Part shown: positions 1 through 11,800 of the stretch, one piece after another
Layout of the letters: every line of letters begins with the position of its first letter
Numbering within the stretch: the first letter of the stretch is position 1
Origin: Mactromeris polynyma
Lineage: Eukaryota > Mollusca > Bivalvia > Venerida > Mactridae
Direction: 5' to 3'
DNA length: 64,000 bases
NCBI GenBank assembly: GCA_032209605.1
Contig: JASFXZ010000016.1
Span: 15,500,001-15,564,000 of the forward strand
Notes under the pieces: model-generated
Told to the model about the DNA's origin: nothing
The model's input: the letters and a program-made list of their open reading frames with translations, nothing else
The model's database searches: none
Program-made: the position numbers and the translations under genes

Positions 1-284
1 ATTTGGCCCACGAATCGCATATATAATACAGAGAATATAGTATAAAGTCACATGTGTACACAGTACAAATATTATTCAGCATAAAATTGTACAATGGTAA
101 TTATAATTATTAATCTATTCTGGTGAATGACAGTTACAGATTAGAATAACATTTATAAATCTAGTATGTTAACATGTCGTAATAACATTGAGTATATCTG
201 ATTTGTATCAATAATAGTACTACAACGTTTTGAAAAGGTTTAGTAATTTGCAATACAGTACATGAGTGGAGAAAGGTTAGTTAA

Positions 285-830
285 GATAACATAAATTATC
301 TCGTCTTTCAAAGCTCTTAAATACATAAATCTATAACAAGTTTAACAATAGATTGATTCGTGGACGAGATTAGTTCAATAAATTTAGGAATGCTCGGTCT
401 TTAGCATTTAATGAGATATTTTCTTAAATCGTAAAATAAAGGATATTCTAACATGAAATGAAATTCATCTTCTAATGTGTTGCATAGTTGACATTTGCGT
501 TCGGCCCTTGGAATTTTATGCGGTTTATGCCATCTACCTGTCTCAATATGTCTTATCTGTGAGACGATACGCGTAACCTAGATAGAGCAATTCTGAATAT
601 TGTTTAAAACCAAATTCTGAAAATAATACGTATGAGCTAGCTCTTGTTGAATCGCTGAGTTGTCCTCCCCAGTCTTGAATAAATACATCATTAACTCTTT
701 GTTTGAAAATATTTAAAAAATATTCTACATTATTCACTCCTTGGTATAGCCAAACTTCATAAAAACCCAAGTTTTATAACAGTCGTTTTAGTTGGCTCGC
801 CCAATTGCTTATCAAATGATAGAGATGGTA
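285..830 (-). mobile_element. Non-LTR retrotransposon (LINE) 3' end, decayed
   Basis: The minus strand from about 775 down to 290 reads as the C-terminal end of a LINE ORF2: an opening FYEVWLYQGVNN, then GRWHKPHKIP, then a Cys/His knuckle QLCNTLEDEFHF with LEYP after it. The same order of motifs occurs in the copy at 50640-51670, so both belong to one family. The frame changes near 545, and stops fall within the last third, so the copy is dead. Only the end of the element is present, as expected for 5'-truncated LINE insertion. The clade cannot be fixed from this fragment. Confidence 0.75.
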
Positions 831-1124
831 CTGATGGTACTGCCCGGTGCAAGGCTCTAGAATTTATTTTCAAAAACACTTGTCACGAACTAAATGTAAA
901 ATTTGACTTGTCCGGCATTAGAAGCTATTTGTCTAAGAATATGGGTCAATTAAGTTACTTATAAACATACACAATGATAGCTCCACAATCTGAGATAAAT
1001 TATCTATGTAAATGAACATGTATGTGTTTATGTGATTCTAAGCGATGTGGTCTTAAAGTATGTTTTAATGTATTGTGTTATGATAGTGTTCAGTGCAGAA
1101 AAATGGGCTTATTCTAAATGAATA
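831..1124. other. Unannotated spacer
   Basis: No coding frame, splice-flanked exon or repeat recognised. It lies between the LINE remnant and an M2 MITE. Confidence 0.5.
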
Positions 1125-1306
1125 TACAGTCAAAGCTCTCTTAAAGACCACATCAACAATAAGACCACCTCGAAATTAAGGGCACAATGTTCAAGTCCAT
1201 TTTAACTGTTTTGCTCTTTATTCAACCTTGACATTAAGACAACCTCAAACAGAAGTCCTGTTTTCAAGGGTCCCAAGAGTGGTCTTATTATTGAGTTTTT
1301 ACTGTA
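1125..1306. mobile_element. M2 MITE, copy 1
   Basis: The element starts TACAGTCAAAGCTC and ends TTTTTACTGTA, giving short inverted termini. Internally it carries repeated AAGACCAC/GTGGTCTT blocks. The same architecture recurs six more times in the window (4517, 6087, 28487, 36410, 39095 and 61340). It has no coding capacity, so it is a non-autonomous DNA element. Confidence 0.75.
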
Positions 1307-1619
1307 TTACGTTAAACACAATGTACGATGTGTTATCTTACTACTAACCTTTGCGCTATGTGAGAATATACATTAATCATGGAACAGCAGACATGTCGAG
1401 ATAACCTTGTGATATTTGTATTCATTAAATCGTTGCTGTTACACGTAGAAAGCAAAAATAAAGCTGTAACACGCCTATAGAAACTTATCAGTGAAAAAAT
1501 TTCCTTAATAGATTGAAATACTTGCAGTTAATATGAAAAAAGGAAAGGGATTATAGCGCTTAGTAACATTCGTTCACATTTCAGATTGTCACCGAGGTCC
1601 TGAATGAAATAAATAATTG

Positions 1620-1898
1620 ATTGTATTTATCTACTTATCGTCAAATAGCGGTTTCCCATATGGGCGACGCCTCTGGGAGACTGTTAGTCATTTTAGATTT
1701 TTGGAGAATAGTGCATGACACAGACGATGTCCCAGTTCCAGAAGCGCCCCTGGTTCTTTTACGTGCCCCATGCAAAGTATTGTATACATGACCTCGGTCG
1801 AAATGCTGTTAGTACTGTTAGTGGTGGAGCGGGGGATCAAACCAGCGACCCATGGATGACTAGTCCGGCGCGGTACCACTGGACCAAGGAGCTACTCT
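1620..1898 (-). mobile_element. tRNA-derived SINE, family S1
   Basis: Read on the minus strand, the element opens with a tRNA-like head. It has an A-box-like GGTCCAGTGGTACC and a B-box-like GGTTTGATCCCCC near 1820-1890. The head is followed by a body shared with the copy at 46598-46888 (blocks GTAAAAGAACCAGGGGCGC and GGCGTCGCCCATATGGGAA). The two copies are collinear over about 260 bp. The short frames crossing it on both strands are by-products. Confidence 0.8.
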
Positions 1899-2403
1899 AA
1901 AGGGGAGGGGTTTTTAACTGCTCAAAATAAAACATTGGTTAAAAGCTGGCGTATATTATTCCATATACACGGCTAACGCCTAGGGTTATATAGCGCACGG
2001 ACATGTTATATTTCCCCATAATACCCTCCCAATAACATAATTATTCAACTAAATAGACAATGTGTTCAGAATTGCTGATAAAAGCTTCATGAATAGCTGC
2101 AAATCAACTAAACGTTTACACCAGGTAAATAAACACCCATTATTATAACGTGATTGCAGATCTCACTGGAAAGCAGAAACATTTTCAATATTATCATCTC
2201 AAAGTAAAGATTTTAAGTGGAATGCATCATATATTTCACCACAAAGGCTTGTCACTAACGATCTATCATTTTCATAAACAGCTGTCTTGAAATAAATGGG
2301 ATTTGTTCCTTGAAAGGGGGAAACAATGACACTTCACTATTTTTTGCGATCCCTCGTCCAGCCAGGTTAAAACAGAAAAGTGTTTCCCACCTTACATATT
2401 ACT
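1899..2403. other. Unannotated spacer
   Basis: No gene or clear repeat recognised between the SINE and the minisatellite. Confidence 0.4.
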
Positions 2404-3246
2404 GTTATGTATCCAGGAAAGTAATGGTAAGACTCCGGGAAAGTATTGGTTAGACTCCATGAAAGTACTGGTTAGAATCCTGAAAAGTATTGGTTAGACT
2501 CCAGTAAAGTACTGGTTAGACTCCTGAAAAGTATTGGTTAGACTCCAGGAAATAATAGGCTACTGGTTAGACTCCAGGAAAGTATAGGCTACTGGTTAGA
2601 CTCCAGGAAAGTATAGGCTACTGGTTAGACTCCAGGAAAGTATAGGCTACTGGTTAGACTCCAGGAAAGTATAGGCTACTGGTTAGACTCCAGGAAAGTA
2701 CTGGTTAGACTCCTGAAAAGTACTGGTTAGACTCCAGGAAATAATAGGCTACTGTTTAGACTCCATGAAAGTACTGGTTAGACTCCTGAAAAGTATTGGT
2801 TAGACTCCAGGAAAGTACTGGTTAGACTACAGGAAAGTATAGGCTACTGGTTAGACTCCAGGAAAGTATAGGCTACTGGTTAGACTCCAGGAAAGTATAG
2901 GCTACTGGTTAGACTCCAGGAAAGTATAGGCTACTGGTTAGACTCCAGGAAAGTATAGGCTACTGGTTAGACTCCAGGAAAGTATAGGCTACTGTTTAGA
3001 CTCCAGGAAAGTATAGGCTACTGTTTAGACTCCAGGAAAGTATAGGCTACTGGTTAGACTCCAGGAAAGTATAGGCTACTGGTTAGACTCCAGGAAAGTA
3101 CTGGTTAGACTCCAGGAAAGTATAGGCTACTGGTTAGACTCCAGGAAAGTATAGGCTACTGGTTAGACTCCATGAAATAATAGGCTACTGGTTAGACTCC
3201 AGGAAGGTATAGGCTACTGGTTAGACTCCAGGAAAGTACTGGTTAG
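2404..3246 (+). repeat. 22/29-bp minisatellite
   Basis: Tandem units of ACTGGTTAGACTCCAGGAAAGT occur in two lengths: 22 bp, and 29 bp when ATAGGCT is added. About 30 units are present, with point variants (CATGAAAG, CTGAAAAG, AAATAATAGG). The last unit runs directly into the R1 tail at 3247. A single unit precedes the same tail at 41888, so the array is probably an internal expansion of a dispersed element. Confidence 0.9.
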
Positions 3247-3445
3247 ATACATGGAGATGGTCACCGTACGATGGGTCTCATTGGCGCTGTGCAGTGACCG
3301 TATTTGGCTACAAAATTGTCTGTTTGGGCAATACTGCCCTATCGGCAGGTAATTCCCCTTTTCTTCTTCATAAAGTCCCTTTATGGTGTGCGTGGGACAT
3401 ACATGGACGACCATAATACCACAAATGTGCATTAGGAAAAATGTA
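3247..3445 (+). mobile_element. R1 dispersed element, tail (copy 1)
   Basis: This stretch aligns with 41911-42115. Shared blocks include GGGTCTCATTGGC, TTGTCTGTTTGG, GGCAGGT and GTGTGCGTGGGACATAC. No protein is recognised. Its terminus type is unclear, so the class of element is unknown. Confidence 0.65.
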
Positions 3446-3483
3446 CGCGACAATTAAGTGTCGTCCTTATAAACAGAGCAAAC

Positions 3484-3643
3484 TCGGATTTCATTTATTC
3501 GAATTCATTTCGAATAATACATGGTTTCGAATATCCCATTTCAATTCGACGTGCATAAGAAGATATATCGGGACATGATATTTATTTCGGATGATACCAA
3601 GTATTCGGATAGAAGGTTGTCGAATGAACGAGGTCCGACTGTA
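3484..3643 (+). mobile_element. M4 MITE, copy 1
   Basis: The right terminus is TCGAATGAACGAGGTCCGACTGTA, written here as TCGAATGAACGAGG plus TCCGACTGTA. The interior carries TTCGAATAATACATGGTTTC and GATATTTATTTCGGATGATA. Related copies lie at 25586, 27440 (reverse) and 43526. The left terminus is partly decayed here. It has no coding capacity. Confidence 0.75.
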
Positions 3644-3899
3644 ATTTGCGTGTTTATGCGCACGGTGATTGCGCAAGAAGAATGTGTCGAAAATTAATTA
3701 ACTTCATGTTGTCTGATGCAAATGGTATACTGAATATATAACATGAAAAACAACAAGATAAAATACAGAAAACTGCTATTTCATTTGAGTTTATTATTTA
3801 AAAGTAGTTTTGAAAATAGCGCTATTATCTATAGGACAATATTTAAGATATATTTGACTCAACAAAACATTTTTTTCTTATCAGTTTACCCTAAACATA

Positions 3900-4152
3900 T
3901 GGGATTTCAAATGTGGTTGTAAATTTTACAACCTCATCTGTAAGTGACGTCATTTCAAGAAAACGCAACATGTGATGTCACTATTTGCAAGGCTGAAGCA
4001 GGAAACACGATCTACTCCATATGGTCACCTCGTTTTCATATTGCCATGGCGCAAATATTGCTTACTTGCAGTACATGGTGACGTCACATGTGACGTTTTC
4101 ATGGAATGACGTCACTTTAAGAAGAGGTTGCAAATCGTACAGCGGCGCTCAT
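3900..4152 (+). mobile_element. M1 MITE, copy 1
   Basis: A roughly 240-bp family with imperfect inverted ends built on GAGCGCTGCTATGGGATTT and AAGAAGAGGTTG...CAGCGGCGCTCAT. It contains several TGACGTCA or TGACGTCAC palindromes. The left end of this copy is altered. It lies downstream of gene C. Confidence 0.8.
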
Positions 4153-4516
4153 ATAATATATTATACATGCATAACGAAGCCTAAACGAATGCTCGATGAC
4201 TTGATACGAAACAGCTGTAACCGATTCTTGTCTACATCCGAGCTAAAACAGTTTTGTACCAACCCTCGAGTGGTAAAACAGAAAGAATATGTTGATGTCT
4301 GCACTCATTTTGACTAACTGGTAATTATATTTTACACATGGCTGTCGTATTCTCGTCTAAATCCACATTAACTTAATAAGTTTACATCACTGATCCCTGT
4401 AAGCCGTCTGTGTTATTTATTGTCTAATTTCAAAACGAAAATAACTTAGTACCAGTACGAGAGTATGTCCCAGAACTTTAGGAACAACCCTGAATTTAGC
4501 AAATATTGTACTGTAA

Positions 4517-4624
4517 TACAGTAACATCTCAATAAAAGACCATCGCTGTAATAAGACCACCTCAATAAAAAGACCAGTTTGCAAGGGTCCAAAAGGGTGG
4601 TCTTATTATTAAGGTTTTACTGTA
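4517..4624. mobile_element. M2 MITE, copy 2 (internally deleted)
   Basis: Starts TACAGTAACATCTC and ends AAGGTTTTACTGTA, with AAGACCACCTCAATAAAAAG and GTGGTCTTATTATT inside. It is about 108 bp, shorter than the full-length copies of about 180 bp. Confidence 0.75.
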
Positions 4625-4862
4625 CTGTATAATGTTTAAATTTTGTTAAGCAAACGTTTTTATTGATAGCGATTTCAAGCGTCTGTGAAAAAAAAGTTAA
4701 ATTTACTCATTTCTCTTCAATATGACCGTAAAGTTAACTGTCATATTAAAATAGCTTATTAGTTGAGAATAACTCGTAACTTTCCACATTCATTTATTAA
4801 TAATGACAATACTCCTAAAGTTTTTTTCATTTTGAGAAAGCATAACATTTTAAAAACAAATC

Positions 4863-5039
4863 TACAGTCAAACCTGTCTGTAAAGACCACCCATGGGAAC
4901 AGCAAAATGTGGTCTTTGTTTACAGGTGGTCTCTATTAACAGATTAAATATCATTGAAATTGGTCTGATGGGAGATAAAATTGGTGTTTGCAATAGTGGT
5001 CTTTGTTGGCAGGTGGTCTTTAACACAGGTTTGACTGTA
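4863..5039. mobile_element. M3 MITE, copy 1
   Basis: Bounded by TACAGTCAAACCTGT and its reverse complement ACAGGTTTGACTGTA. The interior is made of AAAGACCAC/GTGGTCTTT blocks and reads open in several frames by chance. Other copies are at 23891 and 27040. The outer TA is consistent with a TA target site. Confidence 0.85.
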
Positions 5040-5617
5040 TATACTTTTGAAACTCGTTTTCTACGAAAATACTTGTCGATTATCAAGAAATTTAGCAGAC
5101 ATTTTGCGTACACGTGAAATAATATCGCGTCTTTTCTTGTATCCTAAAAGTCAGTCAATAAAAAATTAGAAATCCCATATCGTGCATGCGTAACTAAATA
5201 TACTGTGTATATGATAATTATATTGTACCAAGAGTGGTCATTTTTACAACAAAAATAGATTCCCCTACATTTCTGGATGTCAACAGCACATGCTAAATAT
5301 TCCATCTGCACGCGCTAGGCGATTTTTCTAAGCTTCAATTTACGATCAATTGTTTTGGAGATTCATCACTGTAACCATAGTAACTTAATTATTCAATTTC
5401 ATATTTTATCACTCCAAAGTTCATTAACAATAAACAATTTAAAAGTAATAGTTTATTATATACTTAATGCAATTACACGTCCGTAACTCGTGCAAACGTG
5501 TTCGCAATAAGCACAATTAGCACATTGTATTGTTATGAAATTTATCCCAAGTATCGGGTTTAAACTAAAATACTGAAATATCTTCACCCGAGATACCGCT
5601 GAATTTTAAAACATTTA
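5040..5617. other. Downstream flank of gene C
   Basis: No gene recognised. On the minus strand an AATAAA-type signal (TTTATT on plus) lies near 5453-5458, about 400 bases past the gene C stop codon, and could serve its 3' end. Confidence 0.3.
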
Positions 5618-5854
5618 AGCGCTGCTATGGGATTAACAACCTCTTCTGTAAGTGACGTCATTTCAAGAAAACGCAGCATGTGATGTCACTATTTGCAAGC
5701 AGGAAACAATATTTACTTCATATGGTCACTTCGTTTTCATATTGCCAAATGAGGCAAATATTACCTACTATCAGTACACGGTGACGTCACATGTGACGTT
5801 TTCAGGTAATGACGTCACTTAAAAAAGAGGTTTGAAATCTCACAGCGTCGCCCA
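5618..5854 (+). mobile_element. M1 MITE, copy 2, abutting the gene C stop codon
   Basis: Runs from AAGCGCTGCTATGGGATTAA to CAGCGTCGCCCAT with the family's TGACGTCA motifs. Only seven bases separate it from the end of the gene C stop codon at 5862, so it must form the start of that gene's 3' UTR. Confidence 0.85.
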
Positions 5855-5861
5855 TTTGTAC

Positions 5862-8800
5862 TTAAGTCCAAAACATTTTCATTTCTTCTATATTCGACAA
5901 ATCTCTCCGTCTGTATACGTTCGTATTCCATTGTAACCATTCCAGCTTAGAAACTTTCTGAAGTTTAGTCGACATTTCCGGGTCATGATCGAAGCCTAGT
6001 TGATCCATTAAGTTTTTCACGTATTCGAAAGGTCTGTTGTTTACATGTGAGTATCCTTGCTGGCCTGAAACAATATATTAAAAAAGTTACCGTTAAACCT
6101 CGCATAAAAACCACCCCAATAATAAGACAATCTAAAAAATTAAGACCACCTCAATATTAAGACCAGTTTTCTAGGGTCCCAGAGGTGGTCTCAATGTTGA
6201 AGTTTTCCTGTGCATGTCCAAAACGGCACAGATTTTCAGAAGAGCAAACATTATTTACCAATTAAGCGACGTCATTTCCAGGAAACGTCACATGTGACGT
6301 CACCATGTACTGACAGTAAGCAATTTTTGCCTTTACAATGTTGCTTTTTCGTGAAAAGACTTCACTAACAGAAGAGGTTGAAAATCCCATAGCAGAGCTC
6401 AAATTATCTTTGACTCCCGGGTCCACTGCATGGACGTGTTCGGGTGTATTACGAGATGGTGTGAGCGAGTTGACAAACGCGCGACCTCTGGGTTGAGTGG
6501 CCGACAGCGTATTCACCACACCACCGTCCCGCTCCAAAGCTAGGTCAGGAAAGAAACGTAAAACTGACTATATATTTGATTGGAATGGAACATTTTCAAA
6601 GATATTACCTCCTATGGTCGTTTAAAGAAAACCACGTTTGGATAAGGGTAATAAGAAGGTGAATAAGGTAATATGATTTTGTGTATACCTAGTTTTGCCC
6701 AACTTAGTACGATCCCTTCTTTAGCGTGTCGAACAACATTATCAATGTAAGTGCTTTCGTGTTCCTTTGGAATGTGTTCAGCCACTTCTAGACTCATCAC
6801 CCAATCATATAGCGGTAATCCATATTGTGGGAGTGTCAAATCGAGATATTGGACACGCCCCTCACTTGTCTTTTCACTAAACGGTGCGCCATCGTATGCA
6901 TCGTAACCTTTAACAAGTCCTGAATCTAGAACCAACTGTTTATAACGACCAGGCCCATCTCCGAATGATGCAACGTATTTACCTGTAAGATATAAATATC
7001 AATTTATTCTATCTCGAAGATGATCAAAGCATCATGCTTATCTAAATCAACCTCACTTTCACTTCCTGGACATTTTTTATAATCATTAATCCCTACTCAG
7101 TACTGACATCCCAGTACTCACCACTCAGTACTCACCACTCAGAACTCACATCCCAGTACTCACCACTCACCACTCAGTACTCACATCCTAGTACTCACCA
7201 CTCAGTACTCACCACTCAGTACTCACCACTCAGTACTCACATCCCAGCAATCACCACTAAGTACTCACCACTCAGCACTCAGTACTCACCACAAAATACT
7301 CACATCCCAGCACTCACCACTAAGTACTCACCACTCAGCACTCACCACAAATACTCACATCCCAGTACTCACCATTCAGCACTCACCACTCAGTACTCAC
7401 CACTCAATACTCACCACTAAGTACTCACCACTCAGTACTCACCACTCAGTACTCACCACTTAGTACTCACCACTCACCACTCAGTACTCACCATTCAGCA
7501 CTCACCACTCAGTACTCACCACTCAATACTCACCACTCAGTACTCACCACTCAGTACTCACCACTCAGTACTCACCACTCAGTACTCACCACTCAGTACT
7601 CACCACTCAGTACTCACCACTAAGTACTCACCACTCTTAGTACTCACCACTCTTAGTACTCACCACTCAGTACTCACCACTCAATACTCACCACTCAATA
7701 CTAACATAACTTTGGCTTTGATCACATAATTACATTTTACAGTATTACATGTATATAGAGGATCTTACATGGGTGCTTATTTGATATTGTTTTTATGAAA
7801 CGAGTCGACTGAATATGACGTGAGGCTCTGCCGAGCGTCATAATTATTCGTTTCAGTCGACGAGTTTCATAAAAACAATATCAAATAAGCACTCATGTAA
7901 GATTCTACTTATCACATAACACCATAAATAGATGTTTTCAATCTTTAAATAGACTTTAAATAGTGCTGTGATTCGGCTATTTATAACTAGTTACATATGA
8001 TATTTATGTCACTGCTTTATGCCACTCATGGAGTGCAAGTTATGTGATAAAATAATTTAACTACCTTTTAAGATTTCAAATTTTGATCATTGCGATAAAT
8101 ACATGTACTAAATTAATTGGAAATTTATATAAATATATATGAGGGCTGTTGCAAAAGCTGCGTTTTATGAAATCACCAGAAACATGTTTTACATTTATTT
8201 AAAGTTTACACACATAATTATATACTAAATACGCAAGATCTCATTTCCCTTCATACCATACCCAACTTTGCGTGCCTTTAAGCTGTCTTATCGCAGTGGA
8301 TTGTCTCCCTTTAAGATGACCCGAAAATCGATATCGAGTATCAAGCCCTACCAGTTTTTATCAATAGATTATACAGGGAAATTATTTTCAAACTTAACAC
8401 TTTATCTTAATACTAGACTATTTTAACCTCTATGCCAGTATTCTTTAATTTCCTCTTTCATTTAGAATAAAAATATCTATTCTAACTAAACATCTTCTTG
8501 TTTCCAATTTGGTTTAATTTGGCGATATTTTCTGGTGGTGCGTGTAAAATCGACCAATTATCAATCAACTGTGTTACATCTGTCTAAATGCTTTTAGCAT
8601 CTTCCCAATCCTGTTTACCGTTGATGTCGGCGTGAGTAGATATTTCACAAATGTCTGCATTTTTATGCAAATACTACTTTAACCGTGAACCATAGGTGAG
8701 TTCTCTAGCTGAATAATCACACATATGTCTTGCCGTAGGTTAAAATTCGACCTTGAAGCTATATTAGGAAACTATTTCAATGCGCATATACATCAATGGT

Positions 8801-11800
8801 ACCCGATAGTTGTCAAGATGGAAGTAAATAAGCGTCAGGGGGAAATCTTTCAGATAAGAGTTTAAGATACCAAATAGTCAAACAGAAATGTCGAGCATAT
8901 CATGCAAACCGAATCTAGGTCAGTTCAGTCACGTTCCTATTTATTTTTTTATCTCACATTCAAATTCTGTGTTGTCTTCTGATAATCTGTGGTAAAGGGT
9001 CGTAAATATATTTTTCTGACATATTTTCATTGACTAGAATATTCCGATATTTAAAGTATAACATGAAACTTAGTTATTCACGCGGTTATGTTGTCCCTTC
9101 AAATTACAGAATAAAAATAACAGTTATTCAGTCATATTCTGTCGACCGGTTAGTTTAACTTAGTTTCTAGTGTGTTGGTTTACACTCACTGCCTGCCGAT
9201 GTTCCTTATTGCATCCAACATGTACACATAAATCGGTGATGTCTCGTCACGTGATGTCAGTCTTAAATATCATTGGTTGAAGTTATTGTTGTTGAATTTG
9301 ACGTTCTCAGTGATTGTACTCAGATGGCTTTTTATAGCGCACACGGAAAATCACGAAGGCCCTTCGGCAATTTACGGCAGTTGCGACAAGGTGTTAACAA
9401 AACATGATGTATTTCATATTCTTTAAAGACGAAACCATCAACCAACGAGCGTAAAATTGTTTCAAATACAATTGAACGTTGTAATTATTGTGGTTTGAAT
9501 GAATAAAATGACCAATATTTGGCCATTAATGTATACTCTCATAAAGTATGTTGATATTATTATTTTATTGACTGTATACATTGGATAATAAGTATTATAC
9601 GTAAATCCAGATATTTATAAATCATTCTGTTCTTATATGTTTATATTCAAACTTATTTTTTCTGTGGAGGTACAAAAGGGACATATGGAAGCTATATGAC
9701 GTTCAACGTGTACACGCATTAGAAAATATAGTATGCATGGCATTTCTTCCCCACCATAGTGCGAGGTATCAATCGCACTAAAATATTATCTCATGCTGCA
9801 GACTTGTTCAAAATCAATGTTTGAAGATATGACAATACAAAAGACACCGTTTCAGCAGAATTATGATAACAAGTTGTAATGAATGGACCCCTTAAAGGGG
9901 TAACTAAGGAACGTGAGATCGCAAAACCAATGAATCATAATGTCTTTGCAAAATGCAATCTCATTTACCTTTTAGGAAGATTGTTTACTTTTAACAGTTA
10001 TTTGCTATTTCTGCCGCAGCGTAATGACGCCGTTTCTTAGCAACGCAAATGTTAATTAACTTGATATTCTAAAATCGCTTTAACGACATCTTTAAAAAAC
10101 ATTATGTTTACGAAATAATGGCTTGTGGAAAACAACATGAAAGGAATTTCAGAGAGTGCATGCATTAAAGATGTTCTAAGAGTTACCATTGACGTTAAAT
10201 TATTTTATATAATTATGTAATTATTGATATGAATTGGATGCTTTGTTTTTAACATGTATTTATCATTTAAATTATTATGCCTCCCCCAACAGAGATGAAC
10301 CTCATTTATTTACCATTTCATTGTATCTTCTTGTCACGTGTTGCTATGTATTATTTTCTATGTTATATTGATGTTTTGTCAATAACCTTTTATGGGTTTA
10401 AGTACAAATAAAAGTTCTTCTTCTTCATCATTAAATACACGAGAGTGTTTTAAATCAATTAACAAAGCTTCGGGGGAGAAATAATTGTTAATTTTCTTTA
10501 CCAGTAATCTATAGCTACAAATAGTTTAATGCATTTAAACATATTAGCATGTTTTATAGCAAATATACAAAATATATGTGACACAAGGCATAGCTTTTCT
10601 GAAGAGCACGTGATGTTACATTGCATATTCATATTCTGAACATAAAATTACTAATAAGATTGGGGAAAAATATATATTTGGCCTAAGTAGTGACAATATT
10701 TTTTGATGTTAGAGTCATAAAATAGTGTCACGAATTTGGCCAAATATATTTTAATATGAGATTTGAGCGAAATCATTAAAGATATATTATGCTCATTTTT
10801 GCTTTCATTCATCTAAAAAATCGTGAACAATATTCTTTCTCTAGTAAAAACTTCAATAAATATGCATTATCACAGAATACATTTATAGTGTATTTCTCTG
10901 GATCTGACGAAAAATCATGATTTTTAACAAGCGGGTGTTTTTTTATTTCATTTGTATCCTTCGTAATGTGATTAAAAATAATATTGTTTTAAACGGTTAT
11001 ACATGGCAATGGTTCGTATTAATGATGTTATAGACTATGTAACAACAATACTGGATGAAGCCCATTAAGCAATTATACTCCCTTATTTCATAATCAGACT
11101 GGAATAATGATTTAAATATTCGGAACTCTTTTGACATTTTCATGCATTTTCCGCATTCAAAAATCAACTGTTAGATTAAATAAGTGTAAAAGTTGTGATT
11201 GAAGTTCTGTGTGTAAGTATACGTTATAATTCCGAACCCGGGAGTCAGCCGTTCTATCCCCCACGCCAGACCAATACGCCTCCTGTCTTACCTTTGAAGA
11301 AATCTGCGAGAGTTGTTGCAAGATTGTGGTCTGTCTTATGATGTGTTGAGTTCTCTATACTTGTTTGTGCACACCATCCACCGCTTGACGAAACTTTGTG
11401 GACGTCCTTACTCTTTGTGATAATCTGAAATGTATCGTACACTGTTTGTAAAACACTCCACTCACAGTGTTGTAAATCTATTTATCACATACCCGTGCAT
11501 GTTTCTACTGTGCAATAAATATCATATTGCACAGTGTGCATATAATATGCAAATGAGCGGGAAAACCTAAATAAAATCCATACGCTGCTTGTTTACATAA
11601 AACAAAACGAGTAATAATAAAATATATCCATATCGATTACGTTTAATGCATTAAATAGGAATGCTCATGAACACTGCAGCAAACACCAAAAGAAATATGA
11701 TAATATTTACCGTTCACATGCAAGTTATGACGAATCTACTTAGAATGCCCATCAAAATTCCCCCAACCTACATATCCAGTTCAGTAAGTTTATTCCATCT

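Noticed and set aside
4021..4317. 98-codon plus-strand frame
   Set aside because: Its first half is M1 MITE sequence and it has no counterpart in other M1 copies.
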